The notes: a model not told the origin generated them from the sequence alone. Shown: positions 1 through 6,412, counted from the first letter of the stretch. The stretch is DNA of 11,120 nucleotides from an uncultured Coriobacteriia bacterium (GCA_959608885.1 CAUHSG010000026.1:1-11120), one strand, 5' to 3'. Numbers and translations: made by a program.

Positions 1-70
1 AGGTCCAAGGGAGCGAGCCGTAAAGACCGCAAAGCGGGCTGTCGGGGAGCGACCGCCGAGGCGAGAGGCG
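1..70. repeat. 70-bp intergenic direct repeat, copy 1
   Basis: This stretch recurs at 186-255 with a single difference (C at 56, T at 241). It contains a small perfect hairpin, CCGC-AAA-GCGG at 27-37, followed by GGCTGTCGGGG. Its right end (CGAGGC, 57-62) can pair with GCCTCG at 82-87. The copy begins at base 1, so the element may extend further left. I find no open reading frame in it that resembles a protein. It is probably an extragenic repetitive element of the REP/BIME kind or part of a structured RNA; the sequence alone does not decide. Confidence 0.85.
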
Positions 71-113
71 TACGTCTTGCTGCCTCGACGTATAGCCGAA
101 GCGTGCAGTTAGG

Positions 114-135
114 ACCGCGAAGCGGGCTGTCGGGA
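114..135. repeat. Partial third copy of the repeat core
   Basis: A 20-base core seen in both 70-bp copies (positions 26-45 and 211-230) appears here with one base changed, as CCGC-GAA-GCGG instead of CCGC-AAA-GCGG followed by GCTGTCGGG. The hairpin arms are preserved while the loop base changes, as expected if the stem matters. The sequences on either side do not match the full repeats, so this is a degenerate or different-subtype copy. The three cores are spaced 88 and 97 bp apart. Confidence 0.7.
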
Positions 136-163
136 CTGAGTCGCAGCTAAGACTTTCACCTAA

Positions 164-265
164 GCGCGGATAGCGCCTCGAGCCGAGGTCCAAGGGAGCG
201 AGCCGTAAAGACCGCAAAGCGGGCTGTCGGGGAGCGACCGTCGAGGCGAGAGGCGCTATCCGCGC
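164..265. repeat. 16-bp perfect inverted repeat enclosing repeat copy 2
   Basis: GCGCGGATAGCGCCTC at 164-179 is the exact reverse complement of 250-265. The 70 bases between the arms (180-249) carry most of the second 70-bp repeat with its own internal CCGC-AAA-GCGG hairpin at 212-222. The right arm overlaps the last codons and stop of queF (256-265), so on the minus-strand transcript this would fold at the queF 3' end. No run of T follows on the minus strand, so it is not a classical intrinsic terminator. It could protect the mRNA end, act as a REP-like element, or be part of a structured RNA. Confidence 0.75.
186..255. repeat. 70-bp intergenic direct repeat, copy 2
   Basis: This is the second near-identical copy (69 of 70 bases) of the stretch at 1-70, ending immediately before the queF stop codon. 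Unlike copy 1 it sits inside a long inverted repeat (164-179 with 250-265). With the degenerate core at 114-135, bases 1-255 are almost filled by this repeat family; I see no gene there. Confidence 0.85.
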
Positions 266-756
266 GCCCCGTCTCCCGAATCGAGATCCGAAAGCTGCGC
301 GAACATGCGCTCGGCGGCGATTTGCTCGTAGCCCGCACCCGGACGCGCCCAATTGGCGAACGGGTAGATGGAAATGCCGCCACGCGGGTAGAACATACCG
401 CGCACCTCGATGTACTTGGGATCCATGAGCTCGACGAGGTCGCGCATGATCACGTTCACGACATCCTCGTGAAAGTCGCCGTGATTGCGGAAGGAGAAGA
501 GGTAGAGCTTGAGGCTCTTGCTCTCGACCATGCGCTTGCCGGGCACGTAATTGATGTAGAGAGTCGCGAAATCCGGCTGTCCCGTGATGGGACACAGTGT
601 AGTGAACTCCGGGCAGCGAAACGTGACCATGTAGTCATGCTCGGGATGCTTATTCTCGAAGGTCTCGAGCAAGCTGGGGTCGTAATCCTGCGCATACTGG
701 GTACGCTGGTTGCCGAGCAAGGTGAGACCTTCGGCCTCGCGCGTAGCTTGTGACAT
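256..756 (-). CDS. queF: NADPH-dependent 7-cyano-7-deazaguanine (preQ0) reductase QueF
   Basis: This cytosolic enzyme reduces the nitrile of preQ0 to the aminomethyl group of preQ1 using two NADPH, a late step in queuosine tRNA modification. The 166-residue length matches the short, single-domain QueF type. Visible motifs are the nucleophile Cys55 in LCPITGQPDF, Asp62 in the same stretch, the family signature ESKSLKLY at 78-85, and His96-Glu97 in the FHEDVVN segment. The ATG at 756 has a GGAGG 10 bases upstream, which overlaps the stop of the preceding gene (771-1505), so the two are probably cotranscribed and coupled. No queC, queD or queE lies in the window, so the rest of the pathway must be elsewhere or preQ0 is taken up. 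The 3' end runs into a long inverted repeat. The assignment is secure. Confidence 0.96.
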   Translation of the reverse strand: MSQATREAEGLTLLGNQRTQYAQDYDPSLLETFENKHPEHDYMVTFRCPEFTTLCPITGQPDFATLYINYVPGKRMVESKSLKLYLFSFRNHGDFHEDVVNVIMRDLVELMDPKYIEVRGMFYPRGGISIYPFANWARPGAGYEQIAAERMFAQLSDLDSGDGARG

Positions 757-773
757 GTTGTCGCGTCCTCCTA
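757..773 (-). promoter_or_regulatory. queF ribosome binding site overlapping the upstream stop codon
   Basis: Read on the minus strand, the TAG stop of the upstream gene (773-771) runs into GGAGG (771-767), followed by ten bases and the queF ATG. Stop and Shine-Dalgarno share a base, which favours translational coupling of the two genes. The same arrangement occurs at 4113-4125. Confidence 0.7.
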
Positions 774-1505
774 ATCGAGCTCGGTTGCCGAAGCGACCAC
801 GTTATACGAATCGTCGGCGCCGAGCGCTTTGACAAGACGCGCACGCTCATCGAGCAACTTGGACTCATCGCACGGGAAAAACGCGACGTAGACAGGACGT
901 TTGTAGCTCATGTCCGCATGCACGTAGAGGTTACCCTTACCGGAGAGCTGCTTGCGCACGCCCTCGAGCATCGACACGGCAGCTCCCACGTAGACGTCGC
1001 GATAGGCAGACGGATCATCAACAGCCACGTCGGGCTCGTACGTGAGAATCGCAAAGCAGCCGGGCTCCTTCGCGAAGGAAAGACCGTCGCCGGACGTGTC
1101 ATGCTCGAGCGAAGGAGCGGGGCGAAGGGCGACCGCCGAGGCGATCGTCTCGTCGATTTGCTTCTCGCGGGCAAGCGCGGCGGCAACCTGGCGCTTTTGG
1201 GCACGCAGCATGCGCGATTTGTGAATCTTGTGCGAAAAGTGCGCAACGGTCGCGACGGTGAGGCCCACCACGACGATGACGCCAACGCCGAGCGTGACGG
1301 CGGCATGCTTGCGTTCGTCGGCATTCTGACCGTGACGCGCTTGGTCAAAAGTCTTCTCGACCGCTTTGGGAACATTGCCCACCGCAGACCTCACGGCGGG
1401 AAGCGCGACCTTGCCGAGCTCGAGGTTGGCCGCGCCGATATACTTGGTAGCCGAGCCGATGGCGGCCGCGGCTTCTTGCATGGTCTTGAGAGTCGACATA
1501 TCCAT
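771..1505 (-). CDS. Membrane-anchored hypothetical protein with a possible GIY-YIG-like domain
   Basis: The ATG at 1505 (244 residues) is chosen because GGAGGA at 1516-1511 lies five bases before it; an ATG at 1520 would put that Shine-Dalgarno inside the gene, and another ATG lies at 1499. The N-terminal 60 residues are Ala-rich and probably helical. One membrane segment follows at about 68-89, then a charged helix (about 98-120). The C-terminal part (about 148-238) has the order Gly149-Cys-Phe, VYVG at 171-174, Arg184, Glu220 followed by LV, and Asn234 in YNV. That is the spacing style of GIY-YIG nuclease domains, where the motif, Arg, Glu and final Asn are catalytic. The match is by eye, with GCF in place of GIY, so nuclease activity is uncertain. 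It precedes queF in a probable operon, but no functional link is evident. The existence of the gene is more certain than its function. Confidence 0.72.
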   Translation of the reverse strand: MDMSTLKTMQEAAAAIGSATKYIGAANLELGKVALPAVRSAVGNVPKAVEKTFDQARHGQNADERKHAAVTLGVGVIVVVGLTVATVAHFSHKIHKSRMLRAQKRQVAAALAREKQIDETIASAVALRPAPSLEHDTSGDGLSFAKEPGCFAILTYEPDVAVDDPSAYRDVYVGAAVSMLEGVRKQLSGKGNLYVHADMSYKRPVYVAFFPCDESKLLDERARLVKALGADDSYNVVASATELD

Positions 1506-1584
1506 GATCTTCCTCCGCATTCATCGTCGTGAAGCCATTTGTTCGTCGAGGCTGCTAGTTCATACCAGCCAGGTAATTGCTCCT

Positions 1585-1628
1585 TTGCCCATACTTGGGT
1601 TCGAGATAGAATTTATGTTTAGATTTTA
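1585..1628. promoter_or_regulatory. Putative AT-rich divergent promoter region
   Basis: The 154 bases between the divergent starts at 1505 and 1660 contain one AT-rich patch in an otherwise GC-rich window. For the plus-strand gene, TTGCCC (1585-1590) and TAGAAT (1607-1612) are 16 bp apart. For the minus-strand pair, TAAAAT (1628-1623) is a possible -10 without a convincing -35. I saw no riboswitch-like fold, and in particular no preQ1 element, between this patch and the queF operon. Confidence 0.35.
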
Positions 1629-1659
1629 CCATCGCTTGGCAATGCAAAGGACGTGAACC

Positions 1660-2697
1660 GTGTCAGAAGAACTTTTCACCTGGATTCCCGCGTACGAGGC
1701 GATTGCGAACGCACTGCTTGCACGCAAGTACAACCGAGGCGAAGTCCTGAGCGTCTTCGCCGAAATCACCGGCGATGACGAGCGCGCCAATATCGACCCG
1801 TTCACCTTCTTCACCGCCTTCAATCGCTCCATGATCGAAGTCGACCGCAAGAGCGCGATCGAGACCATCATGCAGCGTTTCGACATCGACGCCCCCCTAC
1901 CCCGCGACTTCATGGGCATCCCCTGCTCCAACCAAGAGGACTGGCAGTACTTCGACGATTCCGACCAGGGAATCGACGATTGCTGGATGCTCTTCGAGAC
2001 GGCTCTCGAACTCGCCGACGGACCCGAGGACGTCGAGGGGACATCCGAGCGCTTCTGCGAGCTCTTCGACACCGTGCACAATCAAGACGGTATCACTAAG
2101 GCCCGCCTCACGCGCACGTTGTACTGGATGCGTCCCAACTCATTTCTCCCCTTTGGCGAGAAGAGCCGCGAGTATCTCCACGCGCAATATGGCATCAACA
2201 CGCCCATCATGATGCGCGGCGCACGCTACCTGCGATTGCTCAAGGAAGTCAACGCCGTCTGCGATGAGCCGTTCCATGAGATTGCGGCACGTTCCTACAA
2301 GGCTGCCGACGATTCGGCCTGGTGGCCCTATGCGATCGACTACGACCCCGACATGAGCATCCACCAGTGGATAACCATCCTGAATGACGACGAGATAACC
2401 ACGCCGGAAATCCTCAAGGTGCTCAAGTTCATGCACGAAGAGGACGACGAAACCACCCCCGAGGAGCTTGCCGAGCACTTCCTGCACGATCGCGAATACT
2501 ACAGCAGCCTGTTGCGCGGCTATGCCCGCAACGTCGCGCGCAAGATGGGACGCGGTAACTTCAAGGGTTCCTGGTGGCCCATCATGTTCGTCGGGCGCAA
2601 TGCGAACGATGCGGACAACCGCAAGGGCGATTACATCTGGCGCATGCGGCCCGAGCTCATCGAGGCGCTCGTCTCCCATGACAAGATCGAGATCTAG
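1660..2697 (+). CDS. Orphan McrB N-terminal-like protein without an ATPase domain
   Basis: The gene begins with GTG at 1660, eight bases after AAAGGA, and encodes 345 residues. I recognise the style of the region that precedes the AAA+ motor in many McrB-type restriction proteins: IDPFTFFTAFNR at 45-56, a central LFDTVHNQDGITKARL stretch (135-150), YWMRPNSFLPF at 155-165, and a C-terminal block with WWPIMFVGR (305-313) and YIWRMRPELIEAL (325-337). In those proteins a P-loop GTPase/ATPase follows; here the protein ends, no Walker A is visible, and no mcrC or nuclease gene lies next to it. No membrane segment is seen, so it is probably cytosolic. It could bind DNA or a partner, regulate a restriction system elsewhere, or be a remnant kept for another use. 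The reading frame is intact. Homology is from memory, not from a search. Confidence 0.8.
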   Translation: MSEELFTWIPAYEAIANALLARKYNRGEVLSVFAEITGDDERANIDPFTFFTAFNRSMIEVDRKSAIETIMQRFDIDAPLPRDFMGIPCSNQEDWQYFDDSDQGIDDCWMLFETALELADGPEDVEGTSERFCELFDTVHNQDGITKARLTRTLYWMRPNSFLPFGEKSREYLHAQYGINTPIMMRGARYLRLLKEVNAVCDEPFHEIAARSYKAADDSAWWPYAIDYDPDMSIHQWITILNDDEITTPEILKVLKFMHEEDDETTPEELAEHFLHDREYYSSLLRGYARNVARKMGRGNFKGSWWPIMFVGRNANDADNRKGDYIWRMRPELIEALVSHDKIEI

Positions 2698-2700
2698 CCT

Positions 2701-3516
2701 CTAGGCAAAGAACTCTCGTTCGTCGCCCGCATCGAGGCGCCCGCTTTGTCGTGCGCTCGATGCCTCCTCCACGAGCGCGTTGAAGAGATTTCCCATGTGC
2801 TTTTCACCGAGGAAGAACTCGGGATGCCACTGCACGCCGAGCATGAAGGTCTTATCGATGGCCTCGATGGCCTCGATAAGACCGTCCGAGGCATATGCGA
2901 CCGGTACAAAGCCATCCGCGACCACGCGCACGCCCTGATGATGAAACGAATTCGCCGCCGACGAGTCCGCACCCAAGATGCCATGCAGACGCGAGCCGCG
3001 CTTCACGTCGATATAGTGAGCGGCTTCGGTCGGCTCCTCGGTCTGCCAATGCAGGATGGCACGCTGGGTAAGGCTATCGACACCATCGTATTGTGCGGGC
3101 AGGTCCACGTAGAGCGTACCGCCATAGTGCACGTTCATCGTCTGCATGCCTCGGCAGATGCCGAGGGTGGGCACATCGAAGCAATGGGCGAAATCGAGGA
3201 TGAGGCTCTCGACCGCGTCGCGTAGCGGGGTAATCTCGCCGAGCTTCTCGTACTCGTCGGTATCGGGCGAGACGCCGTAGCGCTCCGGGTCGACGTCCTG
3301 ACCGCCCGTGAGCACGAAGCCATCGACGATGGGCAACAGGCGTTCGTAAACGCGCCGATCATGCGAAAGCGGAAAGATGAGCGGCACGCCACCCGAGAGC
3401 ACGATCGAGTTGATGTAATGATCGTTCACGCGGAAGATGTGATCTTCCGGCATCTGCGTTGGCACGATGCCGATGATGGGAAGCGTCCCCCGCTCCTGAC
3501 TTGCCGGCGTATCCAT
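2701..3516 (-). CDS. Class-I glutamine amidotransferase-like gamma-glutamyl hydrolase (peptidase C26, PuuD-like)
   Basis: This 271-residue cytosolic enzyme has the PuuD/C26 layout: ITPLRDAVE before the nucleophile elbow, Cys121 in TLGICRGMQTMNV, NSFHHQ at 189-194, and the His231-Pro-Glu233 pair in GVQWHPEF. These form the Cys-His-Glu triad of class-I amidotransferases. Family members cleave gamma-glutamyl amides such as gamma-glutamyl-GABA or other gamma-glutamyl conjugates; the actual substrate is not readable. No synthetase or puu genes are nearby. Its ATG directly follows the TAG of the isochorismatase-family gene (TAGATG), with little Shine-Dalgarno of its own, so translation is probably coupled. 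The gene ends three bases from the converging stop at 2697. The family assignment is strong and the exact function open. Confidence 0.9.
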   Translation of the reverse strand: MDTPASQERGTLPIIGIVPTQMPEDHIFRVNDHYINSIVLSGGVPLIFPLSHDRRVYERLLPIVDGFVLTGGQDVDPERYGVSPDTDEYEKLGEITPLRDAVESLILDFAHCFDVPTLGICRGMQTMNVHYGGTLYVDLPAQYDGVDSLTQRAILHWQTEEPTEAAHYIDVKRGSRLHGILGADSSAANSFHHQGVRVVADGFVPVAYASDGLIEAIEAIDKTFMLGVQWHPEFFLGEKHMGNLFNALVEEASSARQSGRLDAGDEREFFA

Positions 3517-4113
3517 CTACGCGGCAAGGTATCCGAGCACGCGAGCGGTATCAACCACGCGCGAGTCATAGCAACGCGTGAAGTACTCGAGGCCCTGCTC
3601 CTGCGTGCCGATGAGGAAGGTCGCCGTCGCATCGGCCGCGACGACCGACTTGTAACCACGGAAATACGCTCCGGCAAGAGTCTGCAGCACGCATATGTTG
3701 GTGTCCGCGCCCACGACGATGAGGGTGTCGACGCCGAGCTCGCGCAAGGTCAGATCGAGGTCGGTCTGGAAAAAGCCGTCGTAGCGGCGCTTGGGAATGA
3801 CGTAATCGCTCGCACACGGCTCGAGCGCCGCCGCAGGCTGCGCGTCCTCCGTATCGACGATACCGTGCTCGCCCCACAACTCGAGTTCGCGGTCCAAGCC
3901 GGGAATGTGTGCGTCGTCAACGAAGACGACCGGCACGCCCGCCGCGCGTGCGGCCTTCACGATGGCAGCGCTATTCGCCACCATCTCCTCGAGAGCGGGC
4001 AGGACGGGATTCGAGCCTCCGAGCACATCGACGACGAGCACGGCCGTCTTGGCCAGGTCGATGCTGTCGGACTGCTGCCAGGCGGTGTCTTGTGCGGTGG
4101 GAAGATAAGCCAC
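3517..4113 (-). CDS. Isochorismatase-family cysteine hydrolase
   Basis: This 198-residue cytosolic hydrolase has the expected triad: Asp29 in VLVVDV, Lys108 in VIPKRRYDGFF and Cys141 in GADTNICVLQTL. The family includes nicotinamidases, N-carbamoylsarcosine amidases, ureidoacrylate hydrolases and true isochorismatases. The residues after Asp29 (LGGSNP) depart from the usual QNDF, so the metal or substrate site may differ from nicotinamidase. The start is GTG at 4113, six bases after GGAG, and the upstream stop TAG overlaps that site (TAGGAG). Its own stop abuts the start of the gamma-glutamyl hydrolase. Two amide or C-N hydrolases in such tight coupling suggest consecutive or parallel steps on one nitrogen compound, but the substrate is unknown. 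Confidence 0.9.
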   Translation of the reverse strand: MAYLPTAQDTAWQQSDSIDLAKTAVLVVDVLGGSNPVLPALEEMVANSAAIVKAARAAGVPVVFVDDAHIPGLDRELELWGEHGIVDTEDAQPAAALEPCASDYVIPKRRYDGFFQTDLDLTLRELGVDTLIVVGADTNICVLQTLAGAYFRGYKSVVAADATATFLIGTQEQGLEYFTRCYDSRVVDTARVLGYLAA

Positions 4114-4125
4114 GGTATGCTCCTA
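4114..4125 (-). promoter_or_regulatory. Overlapping stop and Shine-Dalgarno (TAGGAG) at the coiled-coil/isochorismatase junction
   Basis: The TAG stop of the coiled-coil gene (4125-4123) is also the first half of TAGGAG, the ribosome site for the GTG start at 4113, with a six-base spacer. The ribosome ending the first gene sits on the binding site of the second, which implies coupled translation and supports GTG as the start. Confidence 0.7.
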
Positions 4126-5124
4126 ACGGTTCGAAATGATGACGAGAAAGATGATGAAGACGAGGAAGATGATGCCTGCGGCGATGACGACGGCGCGTGC
4201 CTTACCCGACGCAGCCTTGCTCAGCGCGTGCTTGGATTCGAGGCTGTTCACCTGGGCCTCCATCTCGGCAGCCGTCTGCTCGTTTTCGGCGATGCGCGCG
4301 GCCATGGCTCGCGTCTCTTCGGGATGCTCAATGACGTGTTCGCAAAACGCGACGCGCTCGCGTGCGGAGGCAAGACGCTTCTCGAGCTCCTCGATGCGCT
4401 TGCTTGCCTTGTCCTTCTCGCCGTTGAGGTGCTTGATGCCGTCAAGCGCGCGCTTCTGCCTGGAGCGCTCCTCCTTCTCGCGGGCATCGAGCGCCTTTTG
4501 CGCACTGCGCTGCGCGGTCTTGGCAGCTTCGAGCTTGTCGTTGACCTTGTCGACGACCGCATCGTGCACGGCCTCGCTGCGTGCCGCCGTCGGTGAGTCA
4601 CCATCGAAGAGGTCAAGCGAATCGCGTTGCGCCTTCACCTGCTTGAGCTCGTCTTTGACAGAGGCGAGCTCGGCGTTACGCAGGTCGAGCTCCTCCTCGA
4701 GCGGCTTGCGTTCCTTGGCCTGCCTGCGCTTGAGCTCGGCAAGCTCTTCGTTAGCATCGGCGATTTTGCGCTCGATGTCCTCGCGTGCCTCGGTAGCGCG
4801 CTGAATGTCGGTATTGGTCGCGGCGATGATATGTTCCTGGTCGGTGATTATTGCGTCATAGTTCTGCGCAATGTTCACGCGGTCGTCGTAGGCCTGCTTG
4901 AGCGTGTCAAGCGTCTTGCGATACTCGTCGAGCGCCTTGCGCTTCTTCTTGAGGTCACGCCCCTGGGCTATGCTCGTGCCAAGGGCGGAGAAGCTCTCGA
5001 AGTACTTCTCTGCGTCGAAGAAGTCCTTCTCGTTCGTATCCTGCGCGGATGTGTCGTCAATGACCTGGGCTTCGACGAATTCAGGATCACCGTGTCGCGT
5101 ATCGCGCGTCGTTGTCGGTTCCAA
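4123..5124 (-). CDS. Tail-anchored coiled-coil protein
   Basis: The chosen start is TTG at 5124 (333 residues), five bases after AAGGGAG at 5136-5130. The frame stays open to an ATG at 5274, but that start lies beyond the divergent fic promoter and would translate its elements, and no other Met follows near the N terminus. Residues 1-35 are polar and acidic. From about 55 to 300 the protein is almost continuous charged coiled coil rich in Lys, Glu, Ala and Arg, with a break near LDLFDGDSPT. A single hydrophobic helix at about 311-330 is followed by SNR, so it is a C-tail anchor with the coil probably in the cytoplasm. No enzymatic motif is seen. It is the first gene of a three-gene operon with two hydrolases and diverges from fic. 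It could be a scaffold or envelope-associated structural protein. Confidence 0.8.
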   Translation of the reverse strand: MEPTTTRDTRHGDPEFVEAQVIDDTSAQDTNEKDFFDAEKYFESFSALGTSIAQGRDLKKKRKALDEYRKTLDTLKQAYDDRVNIAQNYDAIITDQEHIIAATNTDIQRATEAREDIERKIADANEELAELKRRQAKERKPLEEELDLRNAELASVKDELKQVKAQRDSLDLFDGDSPTAARSEAVHDAVVDKVNDKLEAAKTAQRSAQKALDAREKEERSRQKRALDGIKHLNGEKDKASKRIEELEKRLASARERVAFCEHVIEHPEETRAMAARIAENEQTAAEMEAQVNSLESKHALSKAASGKARAVVIAAGIIFLVFIIFLVIISNR

Positions 5125-5212
5125 AGTCTCTCCCTTGCAAAGACTTCCGAATAATGTGCCGCCTATTCTACTCGGACGGGGCGAGGGAACCCAGAGGCCG
5201 TCACGAAAAAGT

Positions 5213-5228
5213 CGATTTGTCCAAATCG
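5213..5228. promoter_or_regulatory. Operator-like dyad over the fic -35
   Basis: CGATTTG (5213-5219) and CAAATCG (5222-5228) form a perfect dyad with a two-base centre. The -35 hexamer TTGTCC (5217-5222) lies inside it, so a bound protein would block polymerase. The octamer ATTTGTCC occurs here (5215-5222) and again at 5262-5269, just after the likely transcription start. A small hairpin in DNA with no transcript role is the alternative. Confidence 0.5.
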
Positions 5229-5245
5229 CTCGCGCGCTATATAAT
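5217..5245 (+). promoter_or_regulatory. Sigma-70-type promoter of the fic-like gene
   Basis: TTGTCC (5217-5222) and a consensus TATAAT (5240-5245) are separated by exactly 17 bp, the best promoter in the window. Transcription would start near 5252, giving an untranslated leader of about 45 bases before the ATG at 5297. This placement also argues against any longer N-terminal start for the fic-like gene or for the divergent coiled-coil gene. Confidence 0.75.
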
Positions 5246-5296
5246 TTGGTCAGTTTGAAATATTTGTCCGTCATTCAACAGAAACGGCCTGATGAC

Positions 5297-6391
5297 ATGC
5301 GCGATTTAGACTATGACTCCACCTTGCAGAAGCTCTTTACCCCCGGTATCGTCACAACGCTCACGCAAATTCACGAGGGCAAGGGCATTCTGCCCATTGC
5401 GAGCGTGACGGGCCAGGACACGCTCGAGAAGCTCAACGAAATCGCCAAGATGCGTGATGCAGGCGCCTCGTGTCGTCTCGAGGGCATCAAGGTGACCGAG
5501 AAGCACCTGCGCGAACTACTCGACGGCAAGGAGAAGGCCAGTACCGATGCCGACAAGGCCGTACTCGGCTACCGTTCCGTGCTCGAAACCGTCGATAACA
5601 GCTATTCCACGCTGCGCATCTCGCCGGCCATCATCTTGCAGCTTCACAACGACCTCTTCCGCTTCGCGGACGACGTGAAGAGCGTCGGCAAGTGGCGCGG
5701 CGGCGATCGCGCACGTGCGGCATCATACGGCCAGACGAGCTTCATGCCCTCCGATGGTCCCATCAAATACCACGGCATCCGCACCGACCTCGTGAGCGCA
5801 CCGGACGTGCCGGCCATGATGCGCGAGCTCTGCAACGCCTACAACAACGCGCTGCGCGACAAGGTCTACAGTCCGTTGCTCGCGAGCATCATCTTCCTGC
5901 TCGACTTCATCTGCATCTACCCCTTCGACGACGGTACGGGTCGCATGTCGCGCCTGCTCGCGTCACTGATGTTCGACAAAATCGACTTTACCGTCGGCCG
6001 CTACGTCTCCATCGACTCCGAGCTCGAGGCGACGCAAGACGAGTACTTCGGCACCATGAAGGCAAGTGCCGAAGGCTGGGAGACCGGTGACAACGACTAC
6101 ACGCCCTTCGTCGAGTACATGCTCGGTGTCATTCTCAAGTGCTATGGCGAGCTCACCGAGCGCACCTCGGCACTGAGCGTGCGCGGCAGCAACGAGAAGA
6201 CCATCAGGCAGTACTTCCAGTCCATCGAGGAACCGGTAAGCAAGATCGAGATTCTCGAAGCCAATCCGATGATGAGCCAAAAGACGCTCGAGCGCATCCT
6301 GCAGAAGATGCAAAAGGAGCATTCCATCGAGAAGGTCGGCGCCGCCCGTGCTACGCGCTACCAGCGCGTCGTGCGCCAAATCCCTATGTAA
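5297..6391 (+). CDS. Fic-fold protein with altered catalytic motif and C-terminal winged helix
   Basis: The frame extends upstream, but the promoter at 5217-5245 fixes the start at ATG 5297 (364 residues). Fic enzymes normally transfer AMP to target hydroxyls using HPFx(D/E)GN(G/K)xGR. Here the loop at 207-219 reads IYPFDDGTGRMSR: Tyr208 stands where the catalytic His belongs and Thr214 where the Asn belongs, while Phe210, Asp211-212, Gly213, Arg216 and Arg219 remain. An N-terminal inhibitory-type motif SCRLEG (58-63, S-x3-E-G) marks the class II layout, in which that Glu blocks ATP. The flap region GKWRGGDR (131-138) and the Fido core follow to about 285. Residues about 300-357 look like a winged helix-turn-helix, as in many Fic proteins that act as regulators. 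The frame is uninterrupted, so this is probably a maintained pseudoenzyme or one with changed chemistry. The ribosome site before the ATG is weak. Confidence 0.9.
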   Translation: MRDLDYDSTLQKLFTPGIVTTLTQIHEGKGILPIASVTGQDTLEKLNEIAKMRDAGASCRLEGIKVTEKHLRELLDGKEKASTDADKAVLGYRSVLETVDNSYSTLRISPAIILQLHNDLFRFADDVKSVGKWRGGDRARAASYGQTSFMPSDGPIKYHGIRTDLVSAPDVPAMMRELCNAYNNALRDKVYSPLLASIIFLLDFICIYPFDDGTGRMSRLLASLMFDKIDFTVGRYVSIDSELEATQDEYFGTMKASAEGWETGDNDYTPFVEYMLGVILKCYGELTERTSALSVRGSNEKTIRQYFQSIEEPVSKIEILEANPMMSQKTLERILQKMQKEHSIEKVGAARATRYQRVVRQIPM

Positions 6392-6412
6392 CCCACATAT
6401 ATGCGCAAGCGT

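Noticed and set aside
1..255. CRISPR array at the left edge
   Set aside because: There are only two full repeats of 70 bp plus one degenerate core, with unequal and partly repetitive spacers, and no cas genes. Repeat length and form do not fit.
1506..1660. preQ1 riboswitch upstream of the queF operon
   Set aside because: No short hairpin followed by an A-rich tail pairing back to its loop was seen, and the leader is dominated by an AT-rich promoter-like patch.
2695..2706. Terminator between the convergent genes ending at 2697 and 2701
   Set aside because: GCCT-CT-AGGC gives only a four-base stem with a two-base loop and no T run, too weak to call.
3361..4596. A 411-codon plus-strand open frame
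   Set aside because: It is antisense to the hydrolase and coiled-coil genes, which have intact catalytic motifs or clear structure; the plus-strand translation resembles nothing.
4898..5296. Upstream extension of the fic frame
   Set aside because: It would run through the consensus promoter at 5217-5245 and overlap the coiled-coil gene on the other strand; the extension has no Fic-like sequence.
6392..6412. Bidirectional terminator between fic and the permease
   Set aside because: The 21 bases contain no stable stem or T run on either strand.
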